64,000 nt of DNA from contig JAPOXK010000019.1 of assembly GCA_026707145.1 (NCBI GenBank), positions 42,046 to 106,045 on the forward strand. The letters are read 5' to 3'. Below, one piece after another: positions 17,250 to 25,783 of this stretch (positions within the stretch are counted from its first letter, which is position 1; each line of letters opens with the position of its first letter). The stretch comes from Chloroflexota bacterium. GTDB taxonomy: Bacteria; Chloroflexota; Dehalococcoidia; Bin125. The notes under the pieces are model-generated. The model was not told the origin of the DNA. It saw nothing but the letters and a program-made list of their open reading frames with translations, and ran no database searches. Both the position numbers and the translations under genes were made by a program.

Positions 17250-18323
17250 ATGCACGTCGGCTCCGGCCATATCTTCCAGAATCCCTACAACAAGCGGACC
17301 GATCTCGACTTGTACCAGAATGAGATGCAGTTGGCCGATCTCTCCGAAGGGCTCGGGTTCGATTCGATCTGGGGCGTCGAACACCACTTCACCGACTACA
17401 CGCTCTGCCCGGACGTGCTGCAGTGGTTGACTTGGGTCGCAGCGCGCACCGAGCGCGCCCAGATCGGATCCATGGTGGTCGTGCTGCCCTGGCACGATCC
17501 GCTGCGGGTGGCCGAAGAGGTCGCGATGCTCGACACGCTCTCAAACGGCCGCATGATTCTGGGCATCGGACGGGGGCTGGGGCGCGTGGAGTTCGACGGC
17601 TTCCGCGTGTCGATGGACGAGACGCGAGCGCGCTTCATCGAAAGCGCCCGCATGGTGCTCACCGGGCTGGAGAACGGCTACGTGGAAGGCGACGGGGAAT
17701 TCTATCCGCAGCCGCGCCGCGACCTGCGTCCCGCGCCGTTCAAAACCTTCCGCGGGCGCGCGTACGCTGCCGCGATCTCCCCGGAAACGATGAAGATCTT
17801 GGCCGAACTCGGCGTGGGCATGCTGATTCTGCCGCAGAAGCCCTGGGATCAGATCGCCGAAGACTTGGAGAGCTATCGCAGCACCTACCGCGAGATCCAG
17901 GGTGAGGAAGCTCCCTCGCCGATCGTCGCCTCGTTCACCTACTGCGATGCGGACGCGAGCCGAGCGGAGGAGATCATGCGGCGGCACATGGACAGCTACT
18001 ACGACTCCATGTTGCGCCACTACGAGTTGCAAGCGGAGCACTTCGGAAAGGCCAAGGGATACGAGTACTACAAGGACATGAGCAAGGCGCTGAACAAGTA
18101 CGGCACCGGCGCCGCGGGGGAGTTCTTCCTCAACCTGCAGGTCTTCGGCACGCCCGAGCAGTGCTTGGAGAAGATCCGCGACACGATGAGCAAGACGGGC
18201 GGCCAGCACTTCATCGCGACGTTCGCTTTCGGAGGAATCCCCTACGAGGACGCGGAGCGGAGCATGCGGCTCTTCGCCAAAGAGGTCATGCCGGAGCTCC
18301 AGCGAGCGGCCGTGACCGCCTAG
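17250..18323 (+). CDS. Luciferase-like oxidoreductase, paralog 2
   Basis: 357 residues; ATG 17250 chosen over an ATG 30 bases upstream because GGAGG sits seven bases before it. Shares GVEHHFTDYTLCPD, LPWHDPLRVAEE and GRVEFDGFRVSMDE with the other paralogs, but has GIGRGLGRVEF where they have GFGRGAARVEF and a distinctive N-terminus (HVGSGHIFQNPYN). It follows the amidases by about 90 bases, so it may be part of their transcript. Confidence 0.88.
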   Translation: MHVGSGHIFQNPYNKRTDLDLYQNEMQLADLSEGLGFDSIWGVEHHFTDYTLCPDVLQWLTWVAARTERAQIGSMVVVLPWHDPLRVAEEVAMLDTLSNGRMILGIGRGLGRVEFDGFRVSMDETRARFIESARMVLTGLENGYVEGDGEFYPQPRRDLRPAPFKTFRGRAYAAAISPETMKILAELGVGMLILPQKPWDQIAEDLESYRSTYREIQGEEAPSPIVASFTYCDADASRAEEIMRRHMDSYYDSMLRHYELQAEHFGKAKGYEYYKDMSKALNKYGTGAAGEFFLNLQVFGTPEQCLEKIRDTMSKTGGQHFIATFAFGGIPYEDAERSMRLFAKEVMPELQRAAVTA

Positions 18324-18382
18324 CCAGCCAGCGATCGGACACCTAGCATGCCGACCAGTACACGCGAGCTTGGAGGAACACG

Positions 18383-19462
18383 ATGAAGGTTGGAGTTAAC
18401 CTCCTCCTGTCCAACATGAATGATACGCAGTCGGACTACGAGCTATGGCGGGAGCACATGCGGCTCGCCGATATGGTGGAACCGCTGGGGTTCGACTCGC
18501 TCTGGGGCGTGGAGCACCACTTCACCGACTACATCATCTCCCCGGACATTCTGCAGATGCTGAGCTGGGCGGCGGGGCGGACGGAGCAGATTGAGCTGGG
18601 CACCCAGGTGGTGGTCATGCCGTGGCACGATCCGCTACGGGTGGCCGAGCAGATCGCCTTGCTCGATAACCTGTCGGACGGACGCTACATCTTCGGCTTC
18701 GGACGCGGCGCGGCGCGGGTGGAGTTCGACGGTTTCCGCGTGCCGATGAACGAGGCGCGCGGCCGCTTCGTCGAAGGCGCGGAGATGGTTCTGCAAGCGT
18801 TCGACAGCGGCTACGCCGAGTTCGACGGCGAGTACATCAAGCAGCCACGCGTGCCCTTGCGGCCGGCTCCGATCAAGCCGCTGCGAGACCGCGCCTACGC
18901 CGCCGCGATCTCACCGGAGACGATGGGAATCATCGCCCGGATGGGCGTGGGGATGTTGATTAACCCGCAAAAGCCTTGGGATACGATCTTGAGCGAGCTT
19001 GAGGATTATCGTTCGACCTTCCGGAGCGAGCACGACCGAGAAGCGCCGCCGCCGGTCGCCGCCGTCTTCGGCTACTGCGACGCGGACGCGGAGCGCGCAG
19101 AGGCGATCGCCACGAAGTACATGGGCGAGTACTACGCCTCAGCCCTGCGTCACTATGAGTTCACGGGCGATCACTTCAGCTCGATCAAGGGCTACGAGTT
19201 CTACGACAAGATGTCCCGGATCATGAACAAGGTCGGGAAAGAGGGCGCGGGGAACTTCTTCCGCGACCTGCAGCCTTGGGGCACGCCCGACCAGTGCATC
19301 GAGAAGATCATGGACCAGCAGAAGAAGATCGGCTTCGACCATCTGACGCTGAACTTCGTCTTCGCGCATCTGCCGATGAAGGACGTGGAGAACAGCATGA
19401 AGCTGTTCGCGCAGGAAGTGCTGCCGGTGATTAAGCAGATCGGGGTTGGAGCGCCAGCCTAG
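18383..19462 (+). CDS. Luciferase-like oxidoreductase, paralog 3
   Basis: 359 residues; TTGGAGGAACACG precedes ATG. Contains GFDSLWGVEHHFTDYIISPD, MPWHDPLRVAEQ and GFGRGAARVEFDGFRVP. Lies 59 bases after paralog 2. By eye it is closest to paralog 4. The run of three such genes suggests parallel enzymes acting on related substrates, with flavin or F420 reduced by another, unseen enzyme. Confidence 0.88.
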   Translation: MKVGVNLLLSNMNDTQSDYELWREHMRLADMVEPLGFDSLWGVEHHFTDYIISPDILQMLSWAAGRTEQIELGTQVVVMPWHDPLRVAEQIALLDNLSDGRYIFGFGRGAARVEFDGFRVPMNEARGRFVEGAEMVLQAFDSGYAEFDGEYIKQPRVPLRPAPIKPLRDRAYAAAISPETMGIIARMGVGMLINPQKPWDTILSELEDYRSTFRSEHDREAPPPVAAVFGYCDADAERAEAIATKYMGEYYASALRHYEFTGDHFSSIKGYEFYDKMSRIMNKVGKEGAGNFFRDLQPWGTPDQCIEKIMDQQKKIGFDHLTLNFVFAHLPMKDVENSMKLFAQEVLPVIKQIGVGAPA

Positions 19463-19662
19463 CCACCACACGAAAGCGGGCTCTCCTGAGCGCGCGGGCT
19501 ATTCGCCCGGTGGCTTCCCGGCGCGCGCAGGGAGCGACGGCGTCTCAGCCACGACAGCTGCTGTCCCTACAGCGCGGACAAGCGCACCCCTCCGCTCGGA
19601 TCCGTACGCTACTATGCGGCTACCGGGCAAACCGATAATCCCAGGTGGCAGGAGGCTACTCG

Positions 19663-20739
19663 ATGAAGGTCGGACTGAACCTCGTCTTCTCGAATCCGGG
19701 GCACGTAACGGACCAAGAGCTTTGGCGGGAGCAGCTGGCGCAGGCCGACCAAGCCGAGCCGCTCGGCTTCGACTCGGTCTGGGGCGTGGAGCACCACTTC
19801 ACCGACTACATCATCTGTCCGGACGTGCTGCAGTACCTCACTTGGATCGCCGCCCGCACAGAGGAGATCGAGCTCGGATCGCAAGTGGTCGTGCTGCCCT
19901 GGCACGACCCGCTACGGGTGGCCGAGCAGATCTCCCTGCTCGACACGATGTCGAACGGGCGCTACGTCTTCGGATTCGGCCGCGGGGCGGCGCGCGTCGA
20001 ATTCAACGGCTTCCGCGTGCCGATGGAAGAGTCGCGCGGCCGCTTCGTGGAGAGCGCGGAGATGATTCTGGCTGGGCTGGAGAGCGGCTACTGCGAGTAC
20101 GACGGCGAGTACATCAAGCAGCCGCGGGTCCCCATTCGGCCGGCGCCGTTCAAGTCGTTCAAGGGACGGACCTACTCAGCGGCGATCTCCCCTGAATCGA
20201 TGGGGATCGTGGCGCGGCTGGGAGTGGGGATGCTGATCAACCCCTCGAAGCCGTGGGACTTAGTCGACCGGGAGCTGGCCGAGTACCGTTCGGTATACCG
20301 CGAGACGCATGGCCGGGAGGCGCCGCCGCCGGTCGTCGAGATTTTCACGGTCTGCCATTCGAACCCCGAGCGCGCGGAGGAGTTGGCTCGCACGTACTTG
20401 GCGCGCTTTTACAACACGATCCTGCAGCACTACGAGTTCGCCGGGGATCACTTCGACACGATCAAGGGCTACGAGTTCTACGGGAAGATGTCCAAGATCC
20501 TGCAGAAATCGGGCGAGCAAGGCGCGACTGACTTCTTCCTCGAACTGCAGCCTTGGGGCACGCCCGATCAGTGCATCGAGCAGATCGAAGAGATCCATAA
20601 GAAGATCAACTTCGGGCACCTCAACGTCACGTTCAGCTTCGCGGACATGCCGGCGGCGGAGGCGACGGCGGGCATGCAACTCTTCGCGCAGGAAGTCATG
20701 CCCGCCGTGAAGAAGATCGAAGCGGCGGCGTTGGTCTAA
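19663..20739 (+). CDS. Luciferase-like oxidoreductase, paralog 4
   Basis: 358 residues; ATG 19663 with AGGAGG at good spacing, preferred to the in-frame ATG 18 bases upstream that lies before the ribosome site. Carries GFDSVWGVEHHFTDYIICPD, LPWHDPLRVAEQ, GFGRGAARVEFNGFRVP and KQPRVPIRPAPFKSFKGR, the last nearly identical to paralog 1. A 200-base spacer separates it from paralog 3, so it may have its own promoter. Confidence 0.88.
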   Translation: MKVGLNLVFSNPGHVTDQELWREQLAQADQAEPLGFDSVWGVEHHFTDYIICPDVLQYLTWIAARTEEIELGSQVVVLPWHDPLRVAEQISLLDTMSNGRYVFGFGRGAARVEFNGFRVPMEESRGRFVESAEMILAGLESGYCEYDGEYIKQPRVPIRPAPFKSFKGRTYSAAISPESMGIVARLGVGMLINPSKPWDLVDRELAEYRSVYRETHGREAPPPVVEIFTVCHSNPERAEELARTYLARFYNTILQHYEFAGDHFDTIKGYEFYGKMSKILQKSGEQGATDFFLELQPWGTPDQCIEQIEEIHKKINFGHLNVTFSFADMPAAEATAGMQLFAQEVMPAVKKIEAAALV

Positions 20740-20822
20740 CCACTCACGATCGAGAGGCGCGCCCGTCACGGCGCGCGGCGCCGCGAACCGCTCGGCAGGA
20801 TGTGTGACCTGCCGCGCGCAGG

Positions 20823-21617
20823 TTACTCTTGCAGGGCGGTGCCGTTGGCGATGAAGTCCGTGAGAAGGGCGGCCAGCTCGCGCGGGACTTCCCAGGGGAT
20901 GAAGTGCCCAACGCGATAGAAGACGTGCAGCGCCGCGTTGGGGATGCGGGCATGGTCGGCAAGGTTGGAGTCGCGAAGGAAGTCGCGGTCCCCTGCGACA
21001 ACAAGCGTGGGCGCCTGGATGGTGGCGAGTTGATCGCCGATGTGGAGCCGTCCCATCTCCTCCCAGGACTCGTCAAAGTGGCCGTCCGAACAGGCGAGCG
21101 CGTCCTCCACGTAGATCTCAAAAAGTTCGGGCCGGGGCGCACGCGTCCACATCCCTCTGCTGACCTCCGGGTACCGTGACGGATCCTCTCGAGCAGAGCG
21201 CAAAGCCGCGAGAAACTCGGCGGCCCACGGCTCGCCCATCCAACCGTCCGAAGGCGCCGGGGCGATCAGCGTGAGACTGCGCAGCCGATCGCCATGGCGG
21301 AGGCCCATCTGCATGCCGGTGACCGCGCCCATGGAAGTACCCGCGTAGTGAAAGGTCGCAACGCCAAGGGCGGTCATCGCCGCCGCCACATCGTCCGCGT
21401 ACTGCGCGGGGGAGTAGCCAGCGGGAGGGGCGTCGCTCTTGCCGGCGCCGCGGAGATCGAAAGCGAAGACGTGGAGCGCATCCAGGGGCAGGTGATCGAT
21501 GACATCGCCCCAGACGCGCAGAGAACTTTGGAACCCGTGGATCAGCACGAGCGGCTCGGATCCAGTACCCGCCTCGCGGTAGTTGAGCTCGATCTGGCCA
21601 GCTTGGACGCGCGGCAC
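20823..21617 (-). CDS. Alpha/beta hydrolase
   Basis: 264 residues. Nucleophile elbow GTSMG with Ser95, probable acid Asp212 (GDRDF) and His238 (VGHFIPWE) form the triad; oxyanion segment LIHGFQSSLRVW (25-36) and DLRGAGKSD are typical of the epoxide-hydrolase/carboxylesterase/3-oxoadipate-enol-lactonase group. Cytosolic, no signal peptide. It is convergent with paralog 4 of the oxidoreductases and could hydrolyse esters or lactones produced by them. Substrate unknown. Confidence 0.87.
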   Translation of the reverse strand: MPRVQAGQIELNYREAGTGSEPLVLIHGFQSSLRVWGDVIDHLPLDALHVFAFDLRGAGKSDAPPAGYSPAQYADDVAAAMTALGVATFHYAGTSMGAVTGMQMGLRHGDRLRSLTLIAPAPSDGWMGEPWAAEFLAALRSAREDPSRYPEVSRGMWTRAPRPELFEIYVEDALACSDGHFDESWEEMGRLHIGDQLATIQAPTLVVAGDRDFLRDSNLADHARIPNAALHVFYRVGHFIPWEVPRELAALLTDFIANGTALQE

Positions 21618-21826
21618 GTCTCACCTCGCTCGATGGCTTAGCCTAGCGCGTCTCGACGCATGCCATCCACGCGAGCGGAGCCACTGCGCCGCGCCGTCGG
21701 CGGGCGCAGTGCTTATGGAACACGAGGAGCTGCCTCCGCCGCGCGATCCGCTGCCCAGCCGCCAGGCCAAACGACGGTCGGCAGGAACAACGAGAAGACG
21801 AGCGCGTGGACCGGTAAACTAGCGCC

Positions 21827-22147
21827 GTGGAAGAGATCCGCGACTACTCTCTGATCGCCGGCTTCATCGCGCTGACGGTGCTCTCACTGCTTGCGCTGGT
21901 GACAGTAGGCGCGATCGGGTATCTATCACTGCGATTCCTAGGCGCGCTCACCCGCTTCATGGAAGGACGCGTCGCCTCGGGACTCGCCGGAGCGAATGCG
22001 CGGCTGGAGGCAACGAGCAAAGGCGGGCCTGCTGTAATGGTCGACCTTGCGTTGTTCGGTTTTGGTGCTCTCCAGCGAGCCCGCGCCGCGTGGCAACCCA
22101 AGCCGAAGCCGAGGGAGCGTTCCGGCTTCCCTTTTTTCTCCCGCTGA
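21827..22147 (+). CDS. Small membrane protein of unknown function
   Basis: 106 residues, GTG start at 21827. A strong membrane helix at about residues 10-33 (IAGFIALTVLSLLALVTVGAIG) is followed by an amphipathic region and a basic, Pro-rich tail (PKPKPRERSG). Not recognised. It ends ten bases before the alcohol dehydrogenase start, so the two are probably cotranscribed. The GTG has only a modest ribosome site. Confidence 0.55.
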   Translation: MEEIRDYSLIAGFIALTVLSLLALVTVGAIGYLSLRFLGALTRFMEGRVASGLAGANARLEATSKGGPAVMVDLALFGFGALQRARAAWQPKPKPRERSGFPFFSR

Positions 22148-22157
22148 GGCAGCTCCC

Positions 22158-23240
22158 ATGAAGGCGGCGATCCTACATGAGGCGAAAGCGCCCCTCACGA
22201 TCGAAGAGGTAACGCTGCGCGCACCCCGCGCCGACGAGGTGCTGGTGCGCACGGCGGTGAGCGGCGTCTGCCACACCGATCTGCACATGGCCGACGGCCA
22301 CTGGGAGGTCGACACCCCAGCGGTCCTCGGCCACGAAGCCACCGGCATAGTCGAAGCGGTAGGAGAGAACGTGCGCTACGTGCGTCCGGGGGACCGCGTG
22401 TTGCTGTCCGGGATGCCGCTCTGCGGCCGCTGCAACTTCTGCCTGTCGGGGCGGCCCTACCTCTGCCGCGATGAAGGCTTGCGTGAGCTTACGACGGACC
22501 GGTTGAACTGGAACGGGCGGCCGGTCACGCAATACTCGTTCGTATCGTCATTCGCCGAATACATGCTGACCGTCGAGACCGGCGTGGTGAAGCTTCCGCA
22601 GACCATGCCGTTCGCGGAGGCGACGCTCATCGGCTGCGGCGTGATGACCGGCGTGGGTGCAGCGCTGTACACCGCGCGGGTCCCGGGCGGCGCCGTAACG
22701 GCGGTGATCGGCTGTGGAGGAGTAGGGCTGAGCATCGTGCAGGGCTGCCGGATCGCGGGGGCGAGCCGGATCCTGGCGATCGACCTGCTAGACCACCGGC
22801 TGGAGCTGGCACGCGCGATGGGCGCAACAGACGTGATCAACGCAGCGAAAGCCAACCCCGTCGAGGCAGCGAAGGAGCTTACCGCGGACGGAGTGGAGTT
22901 CGCATTCGAAGCGATCGGCAACGTCGACGTGGCCCGGCAAGCATTCGACATGGTGCAACGGGGCGGTACCGCGGTCATCGTGGGCGGAATGCCCACCGGG
23001 GCCGAGGTCCGGCTGCCCGGACTCGACTTCCTCTGGGAGTCGAAGAGCGTGATCGGTTGCCTGTACGGCAGCACGCGTTTCCGGGAGCACATGCCGAAGC
23101 TGATGTCGCTCTACCAGCAGGGCCACCTCAAGCTGAGCGAGATGATCGGCAAACGCTACCGCCTCGACGAGATCAATGAGAGCTTCCAGGCAATGGCGCG
23201 CGGCGAGGTGCTGCGTCCCATGATCGACTTCCCTGCCTGA
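22158..23240 (+). CDS. Zinc-dependent alcohol dehydrogenase (MDR family)
   Basis: 360 residues from ATG 22158. Catalytic zinc ligands Cys38 and His59/Glu60 (GVCHTDLH, LGHEATG); structural zinc cysteines 89, 92, 95 and 103 (CGRCNFC...C). Rossmann motif IGCGGVGLS follows. The overall pattern is of class III-like or aryl/benzyl alcohol dehydrogenases that oxidise alcohols with NAD+. Likely cotranscribed with the small membrane protein before it and the stress protein after it. Confidence 0.92.
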   Translation: MKAAILHEAKAPLTIEEVTLRAPRADEVLVRTAVSGVCHTDLHMADGHWEVDTPAVLGHEATGIVEAVGENVRYVRPGDRVLLSGMPLCGRCNFCLSGRPYLCRDEGLRELTTDRLNWNGRPVTQYSFVSSFAEYMLTVETGVVKLPQTMPFAEATLIGCGVMTGVGAALYTARVPGGAVTAVIGCGGVGLSIVQGCRIAGASRILAIDLLDHRLELARAMGATDVINAAKANPVEAAKELTADGVEFAFEAIGNVDVARQAFDMVQRGGTAVIVGGMPTGAEVRLPGLDFLWESKSVIGCLYGSTRFREHMPKLMSLYQQGHLKLSEMIGKRYRLDEINESFQAMARGEVLRPMIDFPA

Positions 23241-23250
23241 CGGTACCGGC

Positions 23251-24123
23251 ATGCCCAAAATCTTGATCGCGCTGGATGCCGGGCCCACCTCCGCAACGAC
23301 GCTGGCGGGCGCGCGCGCGATCATGGGAAACGTGCCGTGGACGGTACGGCTGATCTACAGCGGCCATGACCCCGAGGGGACGGCGCGCGCCTATCTGGAC
23401 GCCGCCGCCGCCGATCTCAAGGAGGAGGGGCATTTCGTCACCGTCGTGATGACGGCCGGAACATCCGATGCGGCCCACATGCTGCAGCGCGCGAGCATCT
23501 CGCCTCGCATGGACATCGTTGTACTGACGCGACAGGAAAGCGGGGAAGGGTGGATCGATGCCGAAGTACCTGTTGCGGTGGCGCGCCGCTCCCAGTTCTG
23601 TCCGGTTCTGATCATGCCGGCCCAATCGACGCCGGAAGCAACCGCGTCGTACCAGGTCGGACATCTGCTGGTCGCGTTGGACGGATCCGCGACGGCGGAG
23701 CTTGGAATCGATGTGAGCCTCACCTTGGCCGAGCGGCTGGGCGCGCGCGTCACCGTCATGACGGTGGCAGAAGCAGGGAAGGCGCCAGGGAGTCAGGCAG
23801 AACTGCCGGCGATCGCGACGGCCGCGGACGCGGAAGTCTACCTGGACGGCGTCGGACAGCGATACGCGGATCGCGTGCAGTTCGCGCGCGTGGCCCGCCA
23901 AACGAGCCAGCCGGTCAGCGCCGCGCTCGCCCAGGAAGCACGTCGACGAGGCGCGCACTTGATCGTCATCACCAGCCACGGCGCCGGCGGCGTCCGCAAG
24001 AGCGGCTTGGGGCAGGTCGCCGAAGCACTGGCGCGGACCGCACCCGTGCCGGTGCTGATCGCCCGGCCGATTCCGACATCGCAGGTACGTTTCGGACGCG
24101 GGGCGCTGCTGAAGAGCCGCTAG
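23251..24123 (+). CDS. Tandem universal stress protein (UspA)
   Basis: 290 residues with two Usp folds. The first (about 1-125) starts KILIALDAGP but lacks a clear ATP loop. The second (about 140-275) starts LLVALDGSATAE and ends with VITSHGAGGVRKSGLG and PVPVLIARP, an approximate GxxG-x9-G(S/T) nucleotide loop. Ten bases after the alcohol dehydrogenase. Its stop overlaps the stop of the convergent dehydrogenase in a shared CTAG. Probably a stress or redox modulator. Confidence 0.82.
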   Translation: MPKILIALDAGPTSATTLAGARAIMGNVPWTVRLIYSGHDPEGTARAYLDAAAADLKEEGHFVTVVMTAGTSDAAHMLQRASISPRMDIVVLTRQESGEGWIDAEVPVAVARRSQFCPVLIMPAQSTPEATASYQVGHLLVALDGSATAELGIDVSLTLAERLGARVTVMTVAEAGKAPGSQAELPAIATAADAEVYLDGVGQRYADRVQFARVARQTSQPVSAALAQEARRRGAHLIVITSHGAGGVRKSGLGQVAEALARTAPVPVLIARPIPTSQVRFGRGALLKSR

Positions 24124-25025
24124 CCGCCGCGCCGCACCTCCACGCCAGCCATCGCCTCGATCGTTCGCACGAGGGCCTGCGTTCCCTCGTCCTGGGCGCC
24201 GTCAGCCTCAAGAGCATGGAACAGCTGGTGTACGAGCGCGGTACCGGGGAGAGCAAGTTCGAGTTCCTGAGCCGCGGCCAAGGCAAGACGCAAGTCCTTC
24301 TGCTGCAGTCTGATCATGAAGCCGGGAGCGAAGTCGCGGTCGAGGACGCGGGGCGCGAGATTGCTGAGCATCCACGAGGCAGCGGCGCCCGACGACACGG
24401 CCTCCAGCATCTTGGCCGGATCGACGCCAGCCTTCTGCGCGAGCACCAAACATTCGCTCATCGCTAACAGGTGGATCGCGCCCGCCACTTGGTTGCAGAG
24501 CTTGACGGTCTGGCCCGCTCCCACCGGGCCAACGTGCACGATCGTCTTGCCCAGCGCCTCGAAGAGGGGACGAGCACGTTCGACGACTTCGCGCTCGCCA
24601 CCGACCATGATCGCGAGAGTGCCCGATCTGGCGCCGCCCTCTCCTCCTGAGACGGGCGCGTCCAACATCGCGACCCCGCGTTGGGCGAGCCGGCCGGCCA
24701 GATCGCGAGTGACCGCGGGGCTAATGGTGCTCATGTCGATGAAGACTGCACCGGGCCGGAGCCCGTCGGCAGCACCGTCCGGACCAAAAAGGACCGCCTC
24801 GACATCGGGGGAGTCGGTGACAATCGTGATCAAGACGTCGCTGCTTCGTGCGACGGCGCGTGGACTCGCGGCCTCCGTGGCGCCACTCGCAAGCGCGGCC
24901 TCAATACCAGGACGGCTGCGATTCCAAACGGTGACTGGGAATCCACTCCGCAAAAGGTTGGCGGCCATGGGGAGGCCCATGATCCCTAAGCCAATGAAAC
25001 CGACGCGAACCTGGCTGGCAGTCAC
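24120..25025 (-). CDS. 3-hydroxyisobutyrate dehydrogenase family oxidoreductase
   Basis: 301 residues from GTG 25025, five bases from GAGGAAG; an ATG at 25064 would add 13 residues. Nucleotide motif GFIGLGIMGLPMA (9-21), substrate motif DAPVSGGEGGARSGTL (122-137) and catalytic Lys175 (GQTVKLCNQVAGA) are all present. Family members oxidise beta-hydroxy acids such as 3-hydroxyisobutyrate, tartronate semialdehyde or gamma-hydroxybutyrate with NAD(P). Convergent with the stress protein gene. Confidence 0.9.
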   Translation of the reverse strand: MTASQVRVGFIGLGIMGLPMAANLLRSGFPVTVWNRSRPGIEAALASGATEAASPRAVARSSDVLITIVTDSPDVEAVLFGPDGAADGLRPGAVFIDMSTISPAVTRDLAGRLAQRGVAMLDAPVSGGEGGARSGTLAIMVGGEREVVERARPLFEALGKTIVHVGPVGAGQTVKLCNQVAGAIHLLAMSECLVLAQKAGVDPAKMLEAVSSGAAASWMLSNLAPRVLDRDFAPGFMIRLQQKDLRLALAAAQELELALPGTALVHQLFHALEADGAQDEGTQALVRTIEAMAGVEVRRGG

Positions 25026-25132
25026 GAGCTTCCTCACTGACAGTTCGCCCGCGAAGGGGAGCATCGCGGGATGAGGCAGTGTTACCACCGAGTAAAATCG
25101 GCCACAAGCCACAGGCCGATCGCACGCACTTA

Positions 25133-25161
25133 TCCACAATAGACCGGGAATCGGTTATGCT
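25133..25161 (+). promoter_or_regulatory. Candidate promoter upstream of riboswitch
   Basis: -35 TCCACA (25133-25138) and -10 TATGCT (25156-25161) with a 17-base spacer, giving a start near 25168, about 20 bases before the riboswitch. It matches its expected position, and GGTTATnCTT recurs at two other promoters in the window. Confidence 0.4.
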
Positions 25162-25184
25162 TGGTTTGTCCGAAAACTGAATAG

Positions 25185-25320
25185 CTGAGTGGGCCGAATC
25201 CCTTTTATTAGGGAGCGGGGGACCCGACTTCTCTGGGGTGAATGGGACGGAACCGTCCCTAGGCGTAAACCCTTCGCGCCGAACCCGTCAGCTAACCTCG
25301 CAGGCGATCGAGGGGGTACA
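25185..25320 (+). promoter_or_regulatory. Cyclic-di-AMP riboswitch (ydaO-yuaA type)
   Basis: Hallmark conserved blocks occur in order and spacing: GAGCGGGGGACCC (25213-25225), GGGGTGAAT (25235-25243), a variable GGGACGG...CCGTCCC hairpin (25244-25259), then GCCGAACCCGTCAGCTAACC (25278-25297) and CTCGCAGGC. The CCGTCAGCTAACCTCGCAGG block is near-diagnostic of this class. In known examples ligand binding turns expression off; targets are cell-wall hydrolases and potassium or osmolyte transporters. A terminator follows directly. The next recognisable gene, an NAD(P)H-hydrate epimerase-like protein, begins over 400 bases after the terminator and is not a classic target. Confidence 0.9.
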
Positions 25321-25334
25321 GCGTGTCTCCAGAT

Positions 25335-25366
25335 GCCGACTCGGCCGAGCCAGTCGGCGTTTTTTG
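25335..25366 (+). terminator. Intrinsic terminator of the c-di-AMP riboswitch
   Basis: Stem GCCGACT / AGTCGGC with a 10-base loop, followed by a run of six T (25360-25365). It sits about 15 bases after the aptamer, as expected for the expression platform. Confidence 0.85.
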
Positions 25367-25407
25367 CGCCCGGTTTCGGTGGCTCACTCTCTAGCGTGTG
25401 GGTATCA

Positions 25408-25503
25408 GCGGCATCTCGCTTGATGCCGCCGACCATGAAAGGGACAGGGTTCTCGCTCTCCCTGTCCGCCTCCTGGCCAACCCGGGTCTCGTGCCCGGGT
25501 TGG
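25408..25503 (+). other. Array of three perfect hairpins with a shared loop motif
   Basis: Three consecutive inverted repeats: GCGGCATC/GATGCCGC (25408-25429), GGACAGGG/CCCTGTCC (25442-25467) and CCAACCCGGG/CCCGGGTTGG (25477-25503), with 8, 8 and 10 perfect base pairs. Their stems differ but all three carry TCTCG(C/T) at the loop: TCTCGC, TTCTCGCT and TCTCGTG. None is followed by a T-tract. The changing stems with a constant loop point to a structured RNA or a binding-site array on the transcript downstream of the riboswitch. Function unknown. Confidence 0.65.
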
Positions 25504-25512
25504 TTACGTTAA

Positions 25513-25783
25513 GAGAGAGTTCAGCCGCCCATGCACGCAAGCACCGCGGGCGCGCTCAGCAACCGTGGAGACCCCTCCCTAAGCCAGAAGACGCATCCAC
25601 CGGTGTCTGCAGCACGCCGCGCGGAAGGACGTACGGATAACCGGCAGGCCGGTGCGCAGTTCCCACCGCAAGGCCCCTGGCGGTTCAAGGATGCGTCGCA
25701 GAGCCCTTCATAGGGGTCGCAATCGGCCCGCGGATCGGCGTTGCGGTAGACCGGGAGGGGCCGCGCACGCATACTCCGCCATT
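25513..25783 (+). other. Structured non-coding region between hairpin array and nnrE-like gene
   Basis: About 270 bases without a convincing gene. GACGCATCC (25590-25598) is perfectly complementary to GGATGCGTC (25689-25697), enclosing smaller stems such as ACCGG/CCGGT and ACCGC/GCGGT. AAGCCAGAAGAC at 25581-25592 resembles the 3' box of cobalamin riboswitches, but the matching 5' half is missing. Short frames on both strands lack ribosome sites. It may be the rest of a structured leader reaching to 25784. Confidence 0.45.

Noticed and set aside
22110..22140. Possible terminator ending in six T
   Set aside because: It lies inside the 3' end of the small membrane protein gene, the stem is weak, and the next gene follows at 22158.
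25560..25600. Cobalamin riboswitch, from AAGCCAGAAGAC and AGCAACCGT
   Set aside because: The 5' half with the conserved GGTG and AAATCC elements is missing, and the flank pairs downstream, not upstream.
25521..25772. Short frames on both strands, including a Cys-rich 83-codon minus frame
   Set aside because: They cover the inverted-repeat region, have no ribosome sites and no family similarity.
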